Shown here piece by piece: positions 51,593-60,273 of a stretch of 64,000 bases of DNA. The notes beneath the pieces were generated by a model, which was not told the origin of the DNA, did not search any database, and saw nothing but the letters and a program-made list of their open reading frames with translations. The stretch is taken from assembly GCA_039024315.1 (NCBI GenBank), contig JBCCQN010000003.1, positions 91,729-155,728 of the forward strand. The letters run 5' to 3'. The translations under genes were made by a program, and so were the position numbers. This stretch comes from JBCAWW01 sp039024315. GTDB taxonomy: Bacteria > Bacteroidota > Bacteroidia > J057. How positions within the stretch are numbered: the stretch's first letter is position 1; each line of letters starts with the position of its first letter.

Positions 51593-53695
51593 TTAGTTTT
51601 CCAATTGGTAACGAATGCCTGCTACCAGGCGCATCAAAATCTTGTAATCATCATAGAGTGCCACTGCTTCGTCGCCTGGCTGGGTGTTCATTTCGTAGCG
51701 GACTATCAAAAAACGGCCTCTATTGCTCACTTCTTCCCACTCTGCTTGTGTCAACTTGACTTTGAACTCACTTTTGTTGGGTTGAATCACTCTGCCATTT
51801 GCATCTACTATGCCAGCGGCGATTTGGCTGCCTTCTAGTGGCACTTCCAGTGAACGCCCAGACTCATCTAAGAGATCAACAGATACGTCAACGGATAAGG
51901 GAAACTGGTTTTCTAGAATGAGGGTTAATTCAGCTTCCGCAATATTTTCTAGCTCCAAACCAGAATCGGCAAAATTGACATCCACGGTATCCTCTAGCCT
52001 CAAACCCCCAATTTGCCCTTCCAGTGGTAGGGTAAACTCTACATAGGCTGCCACTTCACTGTTATCCGTTGCAAAGTTGTCTAGCTGCTGTGGTGTTTGG
52101 TTGAAGTTGGTGGTTAGGCTAAGATCGTAGCGCAGTTCGGTAGCCAGTATATTGATGAAGTCGTCGATGTTTGAGTTACCCACATCAAAAGGTAAGCGTG
52201 TCAGGACCACTTCGTTTGTATCCGGTAGATTGGGACCAGCGATAGTTAGAGGCCCTGCCAATATAGGGCTCCCTACCAATTGGGTTTGCGTATTGGTTTT
52301 GTCGTTGATAGCTAGAAGGTCATTGACTTCTACCTGAGCATCTAAACCGATAGAATTAGCGAAGACGAGTTCAGCCCTAGGTTGGGTGAAGCTTAGCCTT
52401 TCGATATCTAGTTCATCAAAGAGATCGATGGCCTCCTGCCCGCTAAAACGAAATACATCTCTGCCGATAAATCCTTCTACATAAGTAGGTTCGATTTCGG
52501 TTAGGCCAAAACTAACAGAAACATAATCGTCCTCGTCGAGCGTAGTCACATTCCCAGAAAAGAGTAAGCTGACCCTAATTTGCTCTTGCAAGGTATTGGC
52601 TCCTAAGGCACCACCGCTCAAATCCATCGTAAAGCCGCCCAAAGAGGCTTCTGCGGTTTGTATATTAGGGGTATTGCCTGTAGCGGGATCTATTTTTAGC
52701 GAAACTTCGGGTATTTCGCCTTGAGCATTGACGGCTCCAGGGAGACTGTACGAAAAGAGGATACTATCTTCAATCGTACTTTCGGTCTCGGCCTCAATTT
52801 TACCAGATTTGACTACAAGTTTGGTTAGGCGAATATCTGAAAACTCACTGGGGAAGATATACTCTGTTTGACGAGTGGTGTCTAATAACTCTTGCTCTGG
52901 GAAGATGGCCGTAGCGGTTTGCGCTTGTAGATTTTGAGCGACCAGTGTAACTCGGATAAAGTCAGTTGTATCTATCGGTACTAGAAGGCCTCCTGCTACA
53001 TTTAGGTTGACCAACTCACCGATCAATTGACTTTCAATTTCTTTACCGGCTAGGTCATAAGTTCGGGTTACACTTTTGCCTGGATCGATTAGCTCAAAGG
53101 TATCCACTACGATTGGAGGGCCGGGTAAATTTTGATTACGGACATTTAGAATAACGTCTTCAATGGCAAGCGGCAATTCGTTTTGAATACTCAAAACCAG
53201 CTCTCCTGAGTCCAAGACCGCATTCTGGAAAAAATCGCTGGCGTCGATTTCGATCGGCCCAGAGGTAATATCGTTCACCGCAGGGATCAAAGGCAAAATA
53301 GAACCATGAGCACCGAGGATCAGATCTCCAGCGGTATTGCCCTGTGCTTGTAGCTGACGGGCAATCTCTCCCAGCGTGATGCTCTGGGCAATGGTGTCTG
53401 AGGCCAAGACCAAAGAGTCAAGACTGACCGTAATGTTAACAGAGGTATCTGGTAATTCAATCAGATCGATAAGGCGAGTGCTGGCGAAAGTATCACGCAG
53501 GATCAAGCTGATCAATTGGTCGCCATCAACCTGAACCAGACTATCTGGAATCAAATCGGAAAGTCCCACTTCAGATTTAGCAATGGGAGCAAGGAGGTCA
53601 GTATCCCAACGCAGCCCTTCAGCAGGATTGAGGCGACAACTCTGGATGGCAAGGACGGCACAAAGGGCCACGAAAAATAAGGGTTTACTTCTCAC
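51593..53695 (-). CDS. large lipoprotein of unknown function
   Basis: A 700-residue product with a signal and lipobox IQSC at residue 20. The mature chain is acidic, rich in short beta strands and in Asp/Thr/Leu, with repeated patterns such as DSLVLASDTIAQSITLGEIA and LPLAIEDVILNVRNQNLPG. These look like several beta-sandwich domains in tandem, somewhat like WHy/LEA-type or Ig-like folds. No enzyme motif was recognised. Pairing with the DUF5723-like barrel 8 bp downstream suggests a shared outer-membrane complex. Confidence 0.75.
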   Translation of the reverse strand: MRSKPLFFVALCAVLAIQSCRLNPAEGLRWDTDLLAPIAKSEVGLSDLIPDSLVQVDGDQLISLILRDTFASTRLIDLIELPDTSVNITVSLDSLVLASDTIAQSITLGEIARQLQAQGNTAGDLILGAHGSILPLIPAVNDITSGPIEIDASDFFQNAVLDSGELVLSIQNELPLAIEDVILNVRNQNLPGPPIVVDTFELIDPGKSVTRTYDLAGKEIESQLIGELVNLNVAGGLLVPIDTTDFIRVTLVAQNLQAQTATAIFPEQELLDTTRQTEYIFPSEFSDIRLTKLVVKSGKIEAETESTIEDSILFSYSLPGAVNAQGEIPEVSLKIDPATGNTPNIQTAEASLGGFTMDLSGGALGANTLQEQIRVSLLFSGNVTTLDEDDYVSVSFGLTEIEPTYVEGFIGRDVFRFSGQEAIDLFDELDIERLSFTQPRAELVFANSIGLDAQVEVNDLLAINDKTNTQTQLVGSPILAGPLTIAGPNLPDTNEVVLTRLPFDVGNSNIDDFINILATELRYDLSLTTNFNQTPQQLDNFATDNSEVAAYVEFTLPLEGQIGGLRLEDTVDVNFADSGLELENIAEAELTLILENQFPLSVDVSVDLLDESGRSLEVPLEGSQIAAGIVDANGRVIQPNKSEFKVKLTQAEWEEVSNRGRFLIVRYEMNTQPGDEAVALYDDYKILMRLVAGIRYQLEN

Positions 53696-53738
53696 AGTAT
53701 TATAAGCTTGCTAAGGGAACGAAAGTACGAAAATGTTA

Positions 53739-55148
53739 TTACTTCCGGACGAAAACTACAACTTGTACATCGATACTTTCGTCTGGATGTCTAATAACAC
53801 GGACTTCTTCCAAGTCTGGTTGGTTGCGTAAGTTTTCTAAGGACTCTAAGCCTTCTACAACTGCAAACCAAGAATCCCAGACGATTACAGTGCCACTAGC
53901 TAGTGCGCTATAGTCCTTGACTGTGAGTATGCGATGATACGCTTGAGCATCAAAAGGATTTCGTTGCGCGAGAAAATTTAAGTAGGGATGCTCATGGTAC
54001 CAGACGGCCTCCGCATACTTTTCGCTCAAAAAGACTTCTGCTTCGGCTATCATCACTTGGTCAGGGCTGAGTTGAAAATCTTTTTCCCAATTGTAAGCTG
54101 CGGGATTTGCGGTAAAGGGAAAGACCACGACATAAGCGGCGATGGCTAAACCTGTGCCTTTTTGCCAATTGGAGGGCAAAAAACTGAGTAGGAACTGAAA
54201 ACCATAGAGGGCGACCAATATAGCTAAGGGGATAGTACCAACGAGGACCCTTTCCAACCCCATAGACTTAAGTCCAGGTAACCACCAAGCGAGGCTATGT
54301 GCAAGAAAATACGCGGAATAGCTACCGGCTACTAGCCATAAGAAAGTAAACCAATGTTTAATTTTTTCGCGTTCCGCTGAGCGGAAAATGCTGTAAACCA
54401 AGGCTATCCCCCCAATAATCAAGAGGCCGTATAGTGGGATGCCGATCACATAATTGAGCTTGTTGAAAAAATGAAAAAAGCTACCCTCTCCATAACTCGC
54501 CTGCCCGCCAAAATCTGGAATCTTGGTATAAATCCAATTCCATTGCCGCTGAAATGGCATGCCCAGCAGACTGGTCACGATGGCACCAAGGGTCAATAGG
54601 GGTAGTTTTCTCCATTCTTGGCGCAAGCTGAGAAATACCAGATAAACTGCTACGATAGCCCAACCTTCATTGCGTACAAAGGGCAAAAAAGAAATGATGA
54701 TCACAGATAGTACCAAGCGTTCGCCGAGGGCGAAATACACACTCAACATCAGAACAAAACCAAAAATAGGCTCCGTAAGCCCAGAATAAAGCAAGGGCAC
54801 TAAACCCGAAACCGAAAAGAGAAAGACGATGCCCCAAACCGAAGCTTTTAAATCGCAGCGTTCCGCGCAGCGGTAAATCAACCAAGCAGATCCTAGACCC
54901 AGCCAGACATTGCCCAACATCAAAGCCCTAAAGCCAAGCTGGCTAATCGGCGCAGCAAAAAACATGTAAATGGGTTTGGCCCAGAGATCAAAAAAGAAGG
55001 CCGGATACTGAAAAGCATATTTGGCCGTCAAAAAATGTTGGATACTGTCTCCTCCGTCCCCAGTTCCCGGAACGATCCACACCAACACACTGGCTATCAG
55101 TGCGATCAGTCCCCATATCCATTTGGCCCATGTCTTGGGTATCTCCAT
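53739..55148 (-). CDS. polytopic membrane protein, possible GT-C/mannosyltransferase-like
   Basis: A 469-residue protein with about ten or eleven helices, opening IWGLIALIASVLVWIVPGTG followed by the acidic loop GDGGDSIQHFLTAKYAFQYP. That loop position matches the catalytic acidic site of GT-C enzymes. The last about 100 residues are soluble (HEHPYLNFLAQRNPFDAQAYHRI). The family resembles uncharacterised Bacteroidota glycosyltransferase-like membrane proteins. Three strong hairpin elements, in one orientation, lie within 500 bp of this gene and encode SAER, ALGER and RCAER. Confidence 0.7.
   Translation of the reverse strand: MEIPKTWAKWIWGLIALIASVLVWIVPGTGDGGDSIQHFLTAKYAFQYPAFFFDLWAKPIYMFFAAPISQLGFRALMLGNVWLGLGSAWLIYRCAERCDLKASVWGIVFLFSVSGLVPLLYSGLTEPIFGFVLMLSVYFALGERLVLSVIIISFLPFVRNEGWAIVAVYLVFLSLRQEWRKLPLLTLGAIVTSLLGMPFQRQWNWIYTKIPDFGGQASYGEGSFFHFFNKLNYVIGIPLYGLLIIGGIALVYSIFRSAEREKIKHWFTFLWLVAGSYSAYFLAHSLAWWLPGLKSMGLERVLVGTIPLAILVALYGFQFLLSFLPSNWQKGTGLAIAAYVVVFPFTANPAAYNWEKDFQLSPDQVMIAEAEVFLSEKYAEAVWYHEHPYLNFLAQRNPFDAQAYHRILTVKDYSALASGTVIVWDSWFAVVEGLESLENLRNQPDLEEVRVIRHPDESIDVQVVVFVRK
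54369..54384 (+). repeat. GCGTT-hairpin element
   Basis: GCGTT plus stem CCGC/GCGG with loop TGA, followed by AAA. Antisense to the gene, which reads it as RSAER. Confidence 0.8.
54718..54733 (+). repeat. GCGTT-hairpin element
   Basis: AAGCGTT plus stem CGCC/GGCG with loop GAG, followed by AAA. The gene reads it as ALGERL. The stem is compensated relative to other copies. Confidence 0.75.
54858..54873 (+). repeat. GCGTT-hairpin element
   Basis: GCGTT plus stem CCGC/GCGG with loop GCA and trailing TAAA, the same 20 bases as the intergenic copy at 23009. The gene reads it as RCAERC. Confidence 0.85.
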
Positions 55149-55290
55149 GAGGCCGAAATTATGTTTAAAAAAATAGCCTCACAAACAATTTTTATGAGGG
55201 AATGCGGTTAGCTAAATGTTAAGGTTTTAGGCAAAAGTCAACGATAAAGCTTCCAAGAACGTTCTATATTGTATCATTAGGACACAATTT

Positions 55291-57576
55291 GTGGGTATGC
55301 ACATCAATTCTTTACGCTTACTATTACTGTTCTCTGTATCCATTCTCACGATCCAATCATCTTTAGGTCAAACCCTGACCGGTGTGGTGATGGACAAAAT
55401 CGGTGAATATCCTCTACTCGGTGTGGAGGTGAGCATGGAAGATCGTCCGTTAACGAGTATTACTAACCAAAAAGGTGAGTTTCAAATCAATGATCTCCCA
55501 GAAGGTTGGATTCGACTGGTCGTCGAACGGCACGGCTATGATCGCAAAATAGTGGAGGCCAATATGGTGGTTGGTGATACGACTCATATTACCATCAATT
55601 TGCTGCCAGCGATGTCCACTATCAACCGAGGAGTGGTCATCAGTGCGCATCGTTATCCCAGAGAAGCCGTCAGAACCGCGAGCGCAATAACAAACTTAGA
55701 CCGTCAGACCTTTAGACAGTACAATCCTCGTACTTTGGCCGATGCCCTAGTAGGCGCTCCTGGTACGTGGGTGGAAGAAACCAATCCAGCGAGTCAATCC
55801 CTTTATTTGAGGGGCTTGACCGGCAATCGTACCCTTTTGATGGTGGATGGAATTCGCGTCAACACTGGTACATTTGGGCCCAGTCCTAATGCCTATCTGA
55901 GTACGATTGATCCCTTTAGCGTAGAACAAGTAGAGGTGGTAAGGGGCTCAGGATCAGTGCAGTTTGGTTCTGATGCCATGGGAGGTGTTACGCAAGTGTT
56001 TACGCGCACCCCTGGCTTTAGTGGGCAAGGAATCCAAGCGCATGGGGGCGGTACGATGCAGTTTATGTCGCGTGGGATGGAGACTTCAGGCCGCGGCGAT
56101 TTTCAGATTAGTAGTCCGGTCCTAGCCGTGCATGGTGGTATTTCGGTTCGTTCCTTCGGAGAACGCTTCCCCGGAGACGAGGCAAACGTTCCCTTGCAAA
56201 GGACTGACTACAAAGAAAGAGCCGGTGATTTCAAAGCTCGGATCAAACTTTCTCCTAAGCAAGAATTGACCTTGGCCTATCAATTTATTCGGCAGACAGA
56301 AGTAGAGGATTTTGCGGCCCTCCAGTACGAAGACTTTGAAGAAAATCAGTTGTTGCCCCGCCAAAGGGAACTATCTTATATCCGTTATGGGGCTTACACT
56401 GACAATGAGTGGTTTCAAGAAATCCGCGCTACGGTATCCTACCAAAGCTATCAAGAGAACAGAGTCTCTGTGCCCAGTGGCTTTCAGTATGAATATATAG
56501 GCAAAGATAAGGTCAATACCTATGGTGGTAATGTAGAAGTACATTCTCAGCCAGGTTTGTACTGGAATATTGTCTCTGGGGTCGAATACTATCAGGATCA
56601 AGTATCTAGCAGCTTGACTCGGCGTGCTTTGGGGGCCCAAGATGTAGAGCAATTGATGGGGCGTTTGCCAGATGGCAGTAGCATGAGTCAAATGGGGATT
56701 TACAGTTTACACACAGTGGATTTGCTCAAGCTCAGGCTAGGGTTTGGCGCTAGAGCTAATCGCTTCATCCTGCAAGGCAATGATCCTACCTTTGGAGCGA
56801 TCAATACGCAAAGTCAGCAGGTTTTGGGAAATCTTTCGGCCCAATACCCGCTTTCGCAAAACTACTTTTTGACTTCCTCGATTCAATCCGGTTTTCGCGC
56901 TCCTAATCTCTACGATTATAGTGGTTTAGGGGCCAGTAATGAAGCATTTGTTATCCCTGGTGATAGCCTATTACCCGAGCGATCTATCACTTCCCAAATC
57001 GGTATCAAAGCCAAAACAGAGCATTTTACTGGCTCATTGGTATTATATCGCACTCAGTTGAAAGACCTGCTTGAGTTAATGGGGAGTAGCTATCAAGGGC
57101 AAACGAATTATGAAGGGCTGGATGTATTTCAGTTGATGAATACAGGTCGAGCTTTGATACAAGGAATTGAAGCAGAATTAGAGGTGCCTGTGAATCGAAG
57201 CTTTGCTTTGTACGGCAATGTGATTTACACTCGTGGCCAACATTTGACACGCGATGAAGCTTTTTCCCGAATCCCGCCCCTAAATAGTCGTATGGGCTTA
57301 CATTTTCGGTCGCAATATGGATTTTGGAGTCGTCTGGAGTGGCATCATGCTGAGGCTCAGACTACGCTTTCAGAGGCTGATGTACTCAATCCGGTGATTC
57401 CTGATGGGGGGTCCCCTTCGTGGAACGTTGTGAATCTTTACCTTGGTTATGATTTCCAATGGGGCTATGCCACCCTAGGTTTAAGAAATGCTTTGGATTC
57501 TGCTTACCGACTACATGGTTCAGCAGTACCTGGGGCGGGTAGAGCAATTCTTATCAGTCTTCAACTCGGCTTCTAG
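55291..57576 (+). CDS. TonB-dependent outer-membrane receptor with CarboxypepD_reg-like domain
   Basis: A 761-residue receptor. The signal peptide ends near SSLGQ (residue 27). Residues about 28-110 form the CarboxypepD_reg-like domain (LTGVVMDKIGEYPLLGVEVSM). A plug domain follows (about 130-235, LYLRGLTGNRTLLMVDGIRVN, VEVVRGSGSVQFGSDAMGG), then a 22-strand-type barrel ending in ISLQLGF. It would import a siderophore, cobalamin-like compound or metal complex using TonB energy. No SusD partner is adjacent, so it is not a typical glycan SusCD pair. Its stop codon abuts the stop of the convergent next gene. Confidence 0.93.
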   Translation: MGMHINSLRLLLLFSVSILTIQSSLGQTLTGVVMDKIGEYPLLGVEVSMEDRPLTSITNQKGEFQINDLPEGWIRLVVERHGYDRKIVEANMVVGDTTHITINLLPAMSTINRGVVISAHRYPREAVRTASAITNLDRQTFRQYNPRTLADALVGAPGTWVEETNPASQSLYLRGLTGNRTLLMVDGIRVNTGTFGPSPNAYLSTIDPFSVEQVEVVRGSGSVQFGSDAMGGVTQVFTRTPGFSGQGIQAHGGGTMQFMSRGMETSGRGDFQISSPVLAVHGGISVRSFGERFPGDEANVPLQRTDYKERAGDFKARIKLSPKQELTLAYQFIRQTEVEDFAALQYEDFEENQLLPRQRELSYIRYGAYTDNEWFQEIRATVSYQSYQENRVSVPSGFQYEYIGKDKVNTYGGNVEVHSQPGLYWNIVSGVEYYQDQVSSSLTRRALGAQDVEQLMGRLPDGSSMSQMGIYSLHTVDLLKLRLGFGARANRFILQGNDPTFGAINTQSQQVLGNLSAQYPLSQNYFLTSSIQSGFRAPNLYDYSGLGASNEAFVIPGDSLLPERSITSQIGIKAKTEHFTGSLVLYRTQLKDLLELMGSSYQGQTNYEGLDVFQLMNTGRALIQGIEAELEVPVNRSFALYGNVIYTRGQHLTRDEAFSRIPPLNSRMGLHFRSQYGFWSRLEWHHAEAQTTLSEADVLNPVIPDGGSPSWNVVNLYLGYDFQWGYATLGLRNALDSAYRLHGSAVPGAGRAILISLQLGF
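56151..56166 (-). repeat. GCGTT-hairpin element
   Basis: On the - strand AAGCGTT plus a 3-bp stem TCC/GGA with loop GAA, in the receptor gene, where it encodes FGERFPG. Confidence 0.5.
56187..56202 (+). repeat. CGTT-hairpin element
   Basis: CGTTC plus stem CCTT/AAGG with loop GCA in the receptor gene (NVPLQR). It is 20 bp from an inverted partner at 56151-56166. Confidence 0.5.
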
Positions 57577-58125
57577 CTATTTCCAGTTCACGCGGATGTT
57601 GTAAAGGAGATAGCGAATCAAGCGCTCGCGCTCGGTCAGATTGATCTCTTGGACATTGTCTTTGAAGATACCCTCCATTTCAAATTTACCTTCTACTGTA
57701 AATATCCTTCTGATCCGCCGAAAGTGGTAATTGGAGAGCATATCCTCGGCCACGATCTGAGGCAGGCAATAAGGCTCGTTCAGGATTTTGCCCGCGCCAT
57801 CGTAGATGGGAATAAAATGAATCATGCCATCTAGCCACTCATGGGCTACTTCTAAAGGCAGATATTGTTGCTCGAAATAGAACATCTCCTCATTGACTAA
57901 ATCGAGATAATCCCTGACTTGTGTCGAACTAGATTTCGGATTCAAATCCATAAAATGATCCCGAAAGCGAGCCACACAGCTCTGTAAAACCGAAAGATGA
58001 AGTTGCTTGCGACTGATTGAATAATCTCGGACAGCAAATAAGATGGCAATCCCTCCGATGATAGTGGCGATGAAGGAGAAAAACTCAAGCAGGTCAAATA
58101 GGCTTTTAATACCCAAAAAATCCAT
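57577..58125 (-). CDS. membrane-anchored hypothetical protein
   Basis: A 182-residue protein with one N-terminal transmembrane helix (FFSFIATIIGGIAILFAV, about 15-33) and a soluble, mostly helical remainder (LSVLQSCVARFRDHFMDL, EEMFYFEQQYLPLEVAHEWLDGMIHFI). No enzymatic motif was recognised; the layout recalls small DUF4760-like membrane proteins. It is convergent with the receptor gene and lies 33 bp downstream of the NAD-kinase-like gene. Confidence 0.65.
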   Translation of the reverse strand: MDFLGIKSLFDLLEFFSFIATIIGGIAILFAVRDYSISRKQLHLSVLQSCVARFRDHFMDLNPKSSSTQVRDYLDLVNEEMFYFEQQYLPLEVAHEWLDGMIHFIPIYDGAGKILNEPYCLPQIVAEDMLSNYHFRRIRRIFTVEGKFEMEGIFKDNVQEINLTERERLIRYLLYNIRVNWK

Positions 58126-58158
58126 ACCCGCAAGTTAAGCAGATTTGGCCATTGTGTC

Positions 58159-59082
58159 CTACTTTACCAAATAAGCTTTCTCCCTAGCAAGGCCAATGCT
58201 TACCTTGGCGCCCGAATGAAACGAAATGCGGTCTTGTTGCATACCATCGCTAAAGATGACTCCATTATGTGGCATTTGGGACTCAAGGACCAATTTTTGT
58301 TGGCCCTCGATAATCCCTGAGCTTAAGCTTACGCCACTGTGTTTGCTCAAAAAGGGCTCTCTGACAACATACATTAAGCGACTGGCGTCCCAATCTAATT
58401 TGGGGGCTTGCCATTTTACATTACCCCCCAATAGACCGTTGACACTTCTGGCCATCTCAAAAACAGAACTCATCCAGCCAGTAGCCCCTGCTCCCGTACT
58501 GACAATAATGCCGCTAGAAGATTGGTTTTCTTCCTTGCCGTCAAATCTTAGTTTGTAGTGGGCTGAATTATGGCCTTCTCGCCCGATGAAAAAATCGTTG
58601 AACGCTAATAGCCTTTGGCCGTCATTTAGCCTTGCTTCTGCCATTTGGATTGGGCTAAAGCTCGCTTTGGCGTTCAATACTCGCTTTACCGTGCTATAGA
58701 GACTTTGGGGCGTATCGGGCAGCAAAATACCATCATTTGCTTTTTGGTCAGGATTTACGCCAATAATCGGTTGGCCATTGATGTATTTGGCCGTATTGGC
58801 TACTAGACCGTCTCGCCCCAGGACGACGATCAATTCTTCTTTGGCAAAGATATAGCGATCTAGATATTTACGTTCCAGTATTTTGAAGGGCAAACAGTAG
58901 CGTAATTCTCTTTTGATCTTTTGCAAAGAACGATAAAATTGATCGTGGGCTCGTTCATAGCTGGCATAATCTCCGCCACTGCGGTCCAGATAGAAGCGAG
59001 CCTGTGGCCTTGAAGGGAAGCGTTCCAGCAAAGCTTCTAAAGGCGTTTTATCGCGGACGATGATGATGCGTTCAAAGGCCAT
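58159..59082 (-). CDS. divergent NAD-kinase-like protein
   Basis: A 307-residue protein resembling NAD kinase. The canonical GGDGT is replaced by GRDGL in VVLGRDGLVANTAKY. A NDFFIG segment stands in place of the NE-D substrate motif, and SSGIIVSTGAGATGWM corresponds to the DGxxxxTPTGSTAY loop. Because the Gly-Asp-Gly loop is altered, phosphoryl transfer to NAD is uncertain, and a related sugar or lipid kinase role is possible. It is 46 bp from the SPFH gene upstream and may be co-transcribed with it. The N-terminal 90 residues are unusual, with a basic helix FYRSLQKIKRELRYCLPF. Confidence 0.75.
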   Translation of the reverse strand: MAFERIIIVRDKTPLEALLERFPSRPQARFYLDRSGGDYASYERAHDQFYRSLQKIKRELRYCLPFKILERKYLDRYIFAKEELIVVLGRDGLVANTAKYINGQPIIGVNPDQKANDGILLPDTPQSLYSTVKRVLNAKASFSPIQMAEARLNDGQRLLAFNDFFIGREGHNSAHYKLRFDGKEENQSSSGIIVSTGAGATGWMSSVFEMARSVNGLLGGNVKWQAPKLDWDASRLMYVVREPFLSKHSGVSLSSGIIEGQQKLVLESQMPHNGVIFSDGMQQDRISFHSGAKVSIGLAREKAYLVK

Positions 59083-59128
59083 TTTGAATTGGTGAATAAT
59101 GGATTGCTTGATTAAAGGAAAAGGTTTG

Positions 59129-60139
59129 CTAGCCCTTTTGCACCAATTGACTTAGTAGATCGGGACTAATGTGAAAGGAACCGATTTTCTCAGCGTTTTC
59201 TGCTAACTCCCTGAAAGCAAGGGCGATTTGATTCTTGGCATCGCCACTCTGTCCGTTTAGACTGGCTAGTACTCGCCAATCAATATCTTGATAGGGAGCT
59301 AGTTTTGCCCTCAAGACATATTCTGCGGTGTCGGCATTTTGCTTTTCATTATCTGCTTTGAGTTCGATAAGGGTTCGCTTTTCTTTTTCTACTGAGATAT
59401 CCGTCTCCATTTTCATCTGCAGGAGTTTTCGCTCATTTTCGCGTTCGAGCACGGCAGACTCCATCCGCTTCTCCTTGATCTGCTTTTGTTTTTCCTCCAT
59501 AGCAATCTCGGTATTGAGTTCACTTTCTTTGATTCTCCGCTCTTGCTCTACGGCAAAATTTCTTCTTTCATAGATCGCTTTATCGGCTTCCTGTTGCAAA
59601 GACTCCCTGGTCTCTGTTTCTAGCGCCCGGGCCATTTCAGGACTAGGTTTAACCGCAAGGATTTGTACGCCCAATAGTTCTATTCCTAATTGTTCTAGGG
59701 TAGGGGAGCTTTCCATGCCAGAGCGGAGTTTCCCTTCTATCAGAACCATTGCCCGCAGGGCATCTCGCAAAGGCATTTGTTGGATCATGGCCGCTACGGT
59801 GGTCTGGGCCTCATTGATGAGGCGTAGTTCCAGCTTTTCGTAATCGCTAGTCAGGTATTGCTTACGATCGTTGACGGTAAAGTCAAGGACGGAGGCTAAT
59901 TGCTCGGGATCGCGTACCCGAAAACTAAGCTGCCCCTGTATGCTCAAAGGCTGGAAATCATGGGTCTTTTCCTCAAAAATAAACGCTAGGTCGCGACTGC
60001 TGATCGGTATGGCTACCACCGAAGCCTTAGGAGCGAAGTAAAAAAAACTAAGGCCTTGACCCGCTTGCTGGACCCTGCCATTGCGATAACGAATGACATA
60101 TTGAGTGGCGTCAAACCGAATGAATTTAAATCCAAACAT
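59129..60139 (-). CDS. SPFH/band-7 domain protein
   Basis: A 336-residue protein with an SPFH domain (about 15-160, GQLSFRVRDPEQLASVLDF and EQLGIELLGVQILAVKPSPEMARALE). A long coiled-coil segment follows (about 175-270, EERRIKESELNTEIAMEEKQKQIKEKRME region) rich in E, K and R. There is no clear N-terminal membrane helix; the protein begins FGFKFIRFDATQYVIRYR. I chose the ATG at 60139 because similarity starts there. SPFH proteins form membrane scaffolds. Its partner here may be the NAD-kinase-like protein immediately downstream. Confidence 0.85.
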   Translation of the reverse strand: MFGFKFIRFDATQYVIRYRNGRVQQAGQGLSFFYFAPKASVVAIPISSRDLAFIFEEKTHDFQPLSIQGQLSFRVRDPEQLASVLDFTVNDRKQYLTSDYEKLELRLINEAQTTVAAMIQQMPLRDALRAMVLIEGKLRSGMESSPTLEQLGIELLGVQILAVKPSPEMARALETETRESLQQEADKAIYERRNFAVEQERRIKESELNTEIAMEEKQKQIKEKRMESAVLERENERKLLQMKMETDISVEKEKRTLIELKADNEKQNADTAEYVLRAKLAPYQDIDWRVLASLNGQSGDAKNQIALAFRELAENAEKIGSFHISPDLLSQLVQKG

Positions 60140-60273
60140 AGTAATGTGTTTTTGGTACACAAATATTAACGATGTGAAGTGTTTTGGGTTTCAGTTTATG
60201 TGTAATTTTTACACTTATGCTAATTATTTAAGCTCTAGAGGAGGAAATCCTACTTTGCTACCTATCTTGCGCC

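Noticed and set aside
55070..55090. Palindrome around GTTCCGGGAAC upstream of the TonB receptor region
   Set aside because: It lies inside the coding start of the - strand membrane protein, has no GNA loop, and nothing marks it as an operator.
59020..59036. GCGTTCC followed by AGC/GCT arms in the NAD-kinase-like gene
   Set aside because: The stem starts two bases late and has only three pairs; not counted as a family member.
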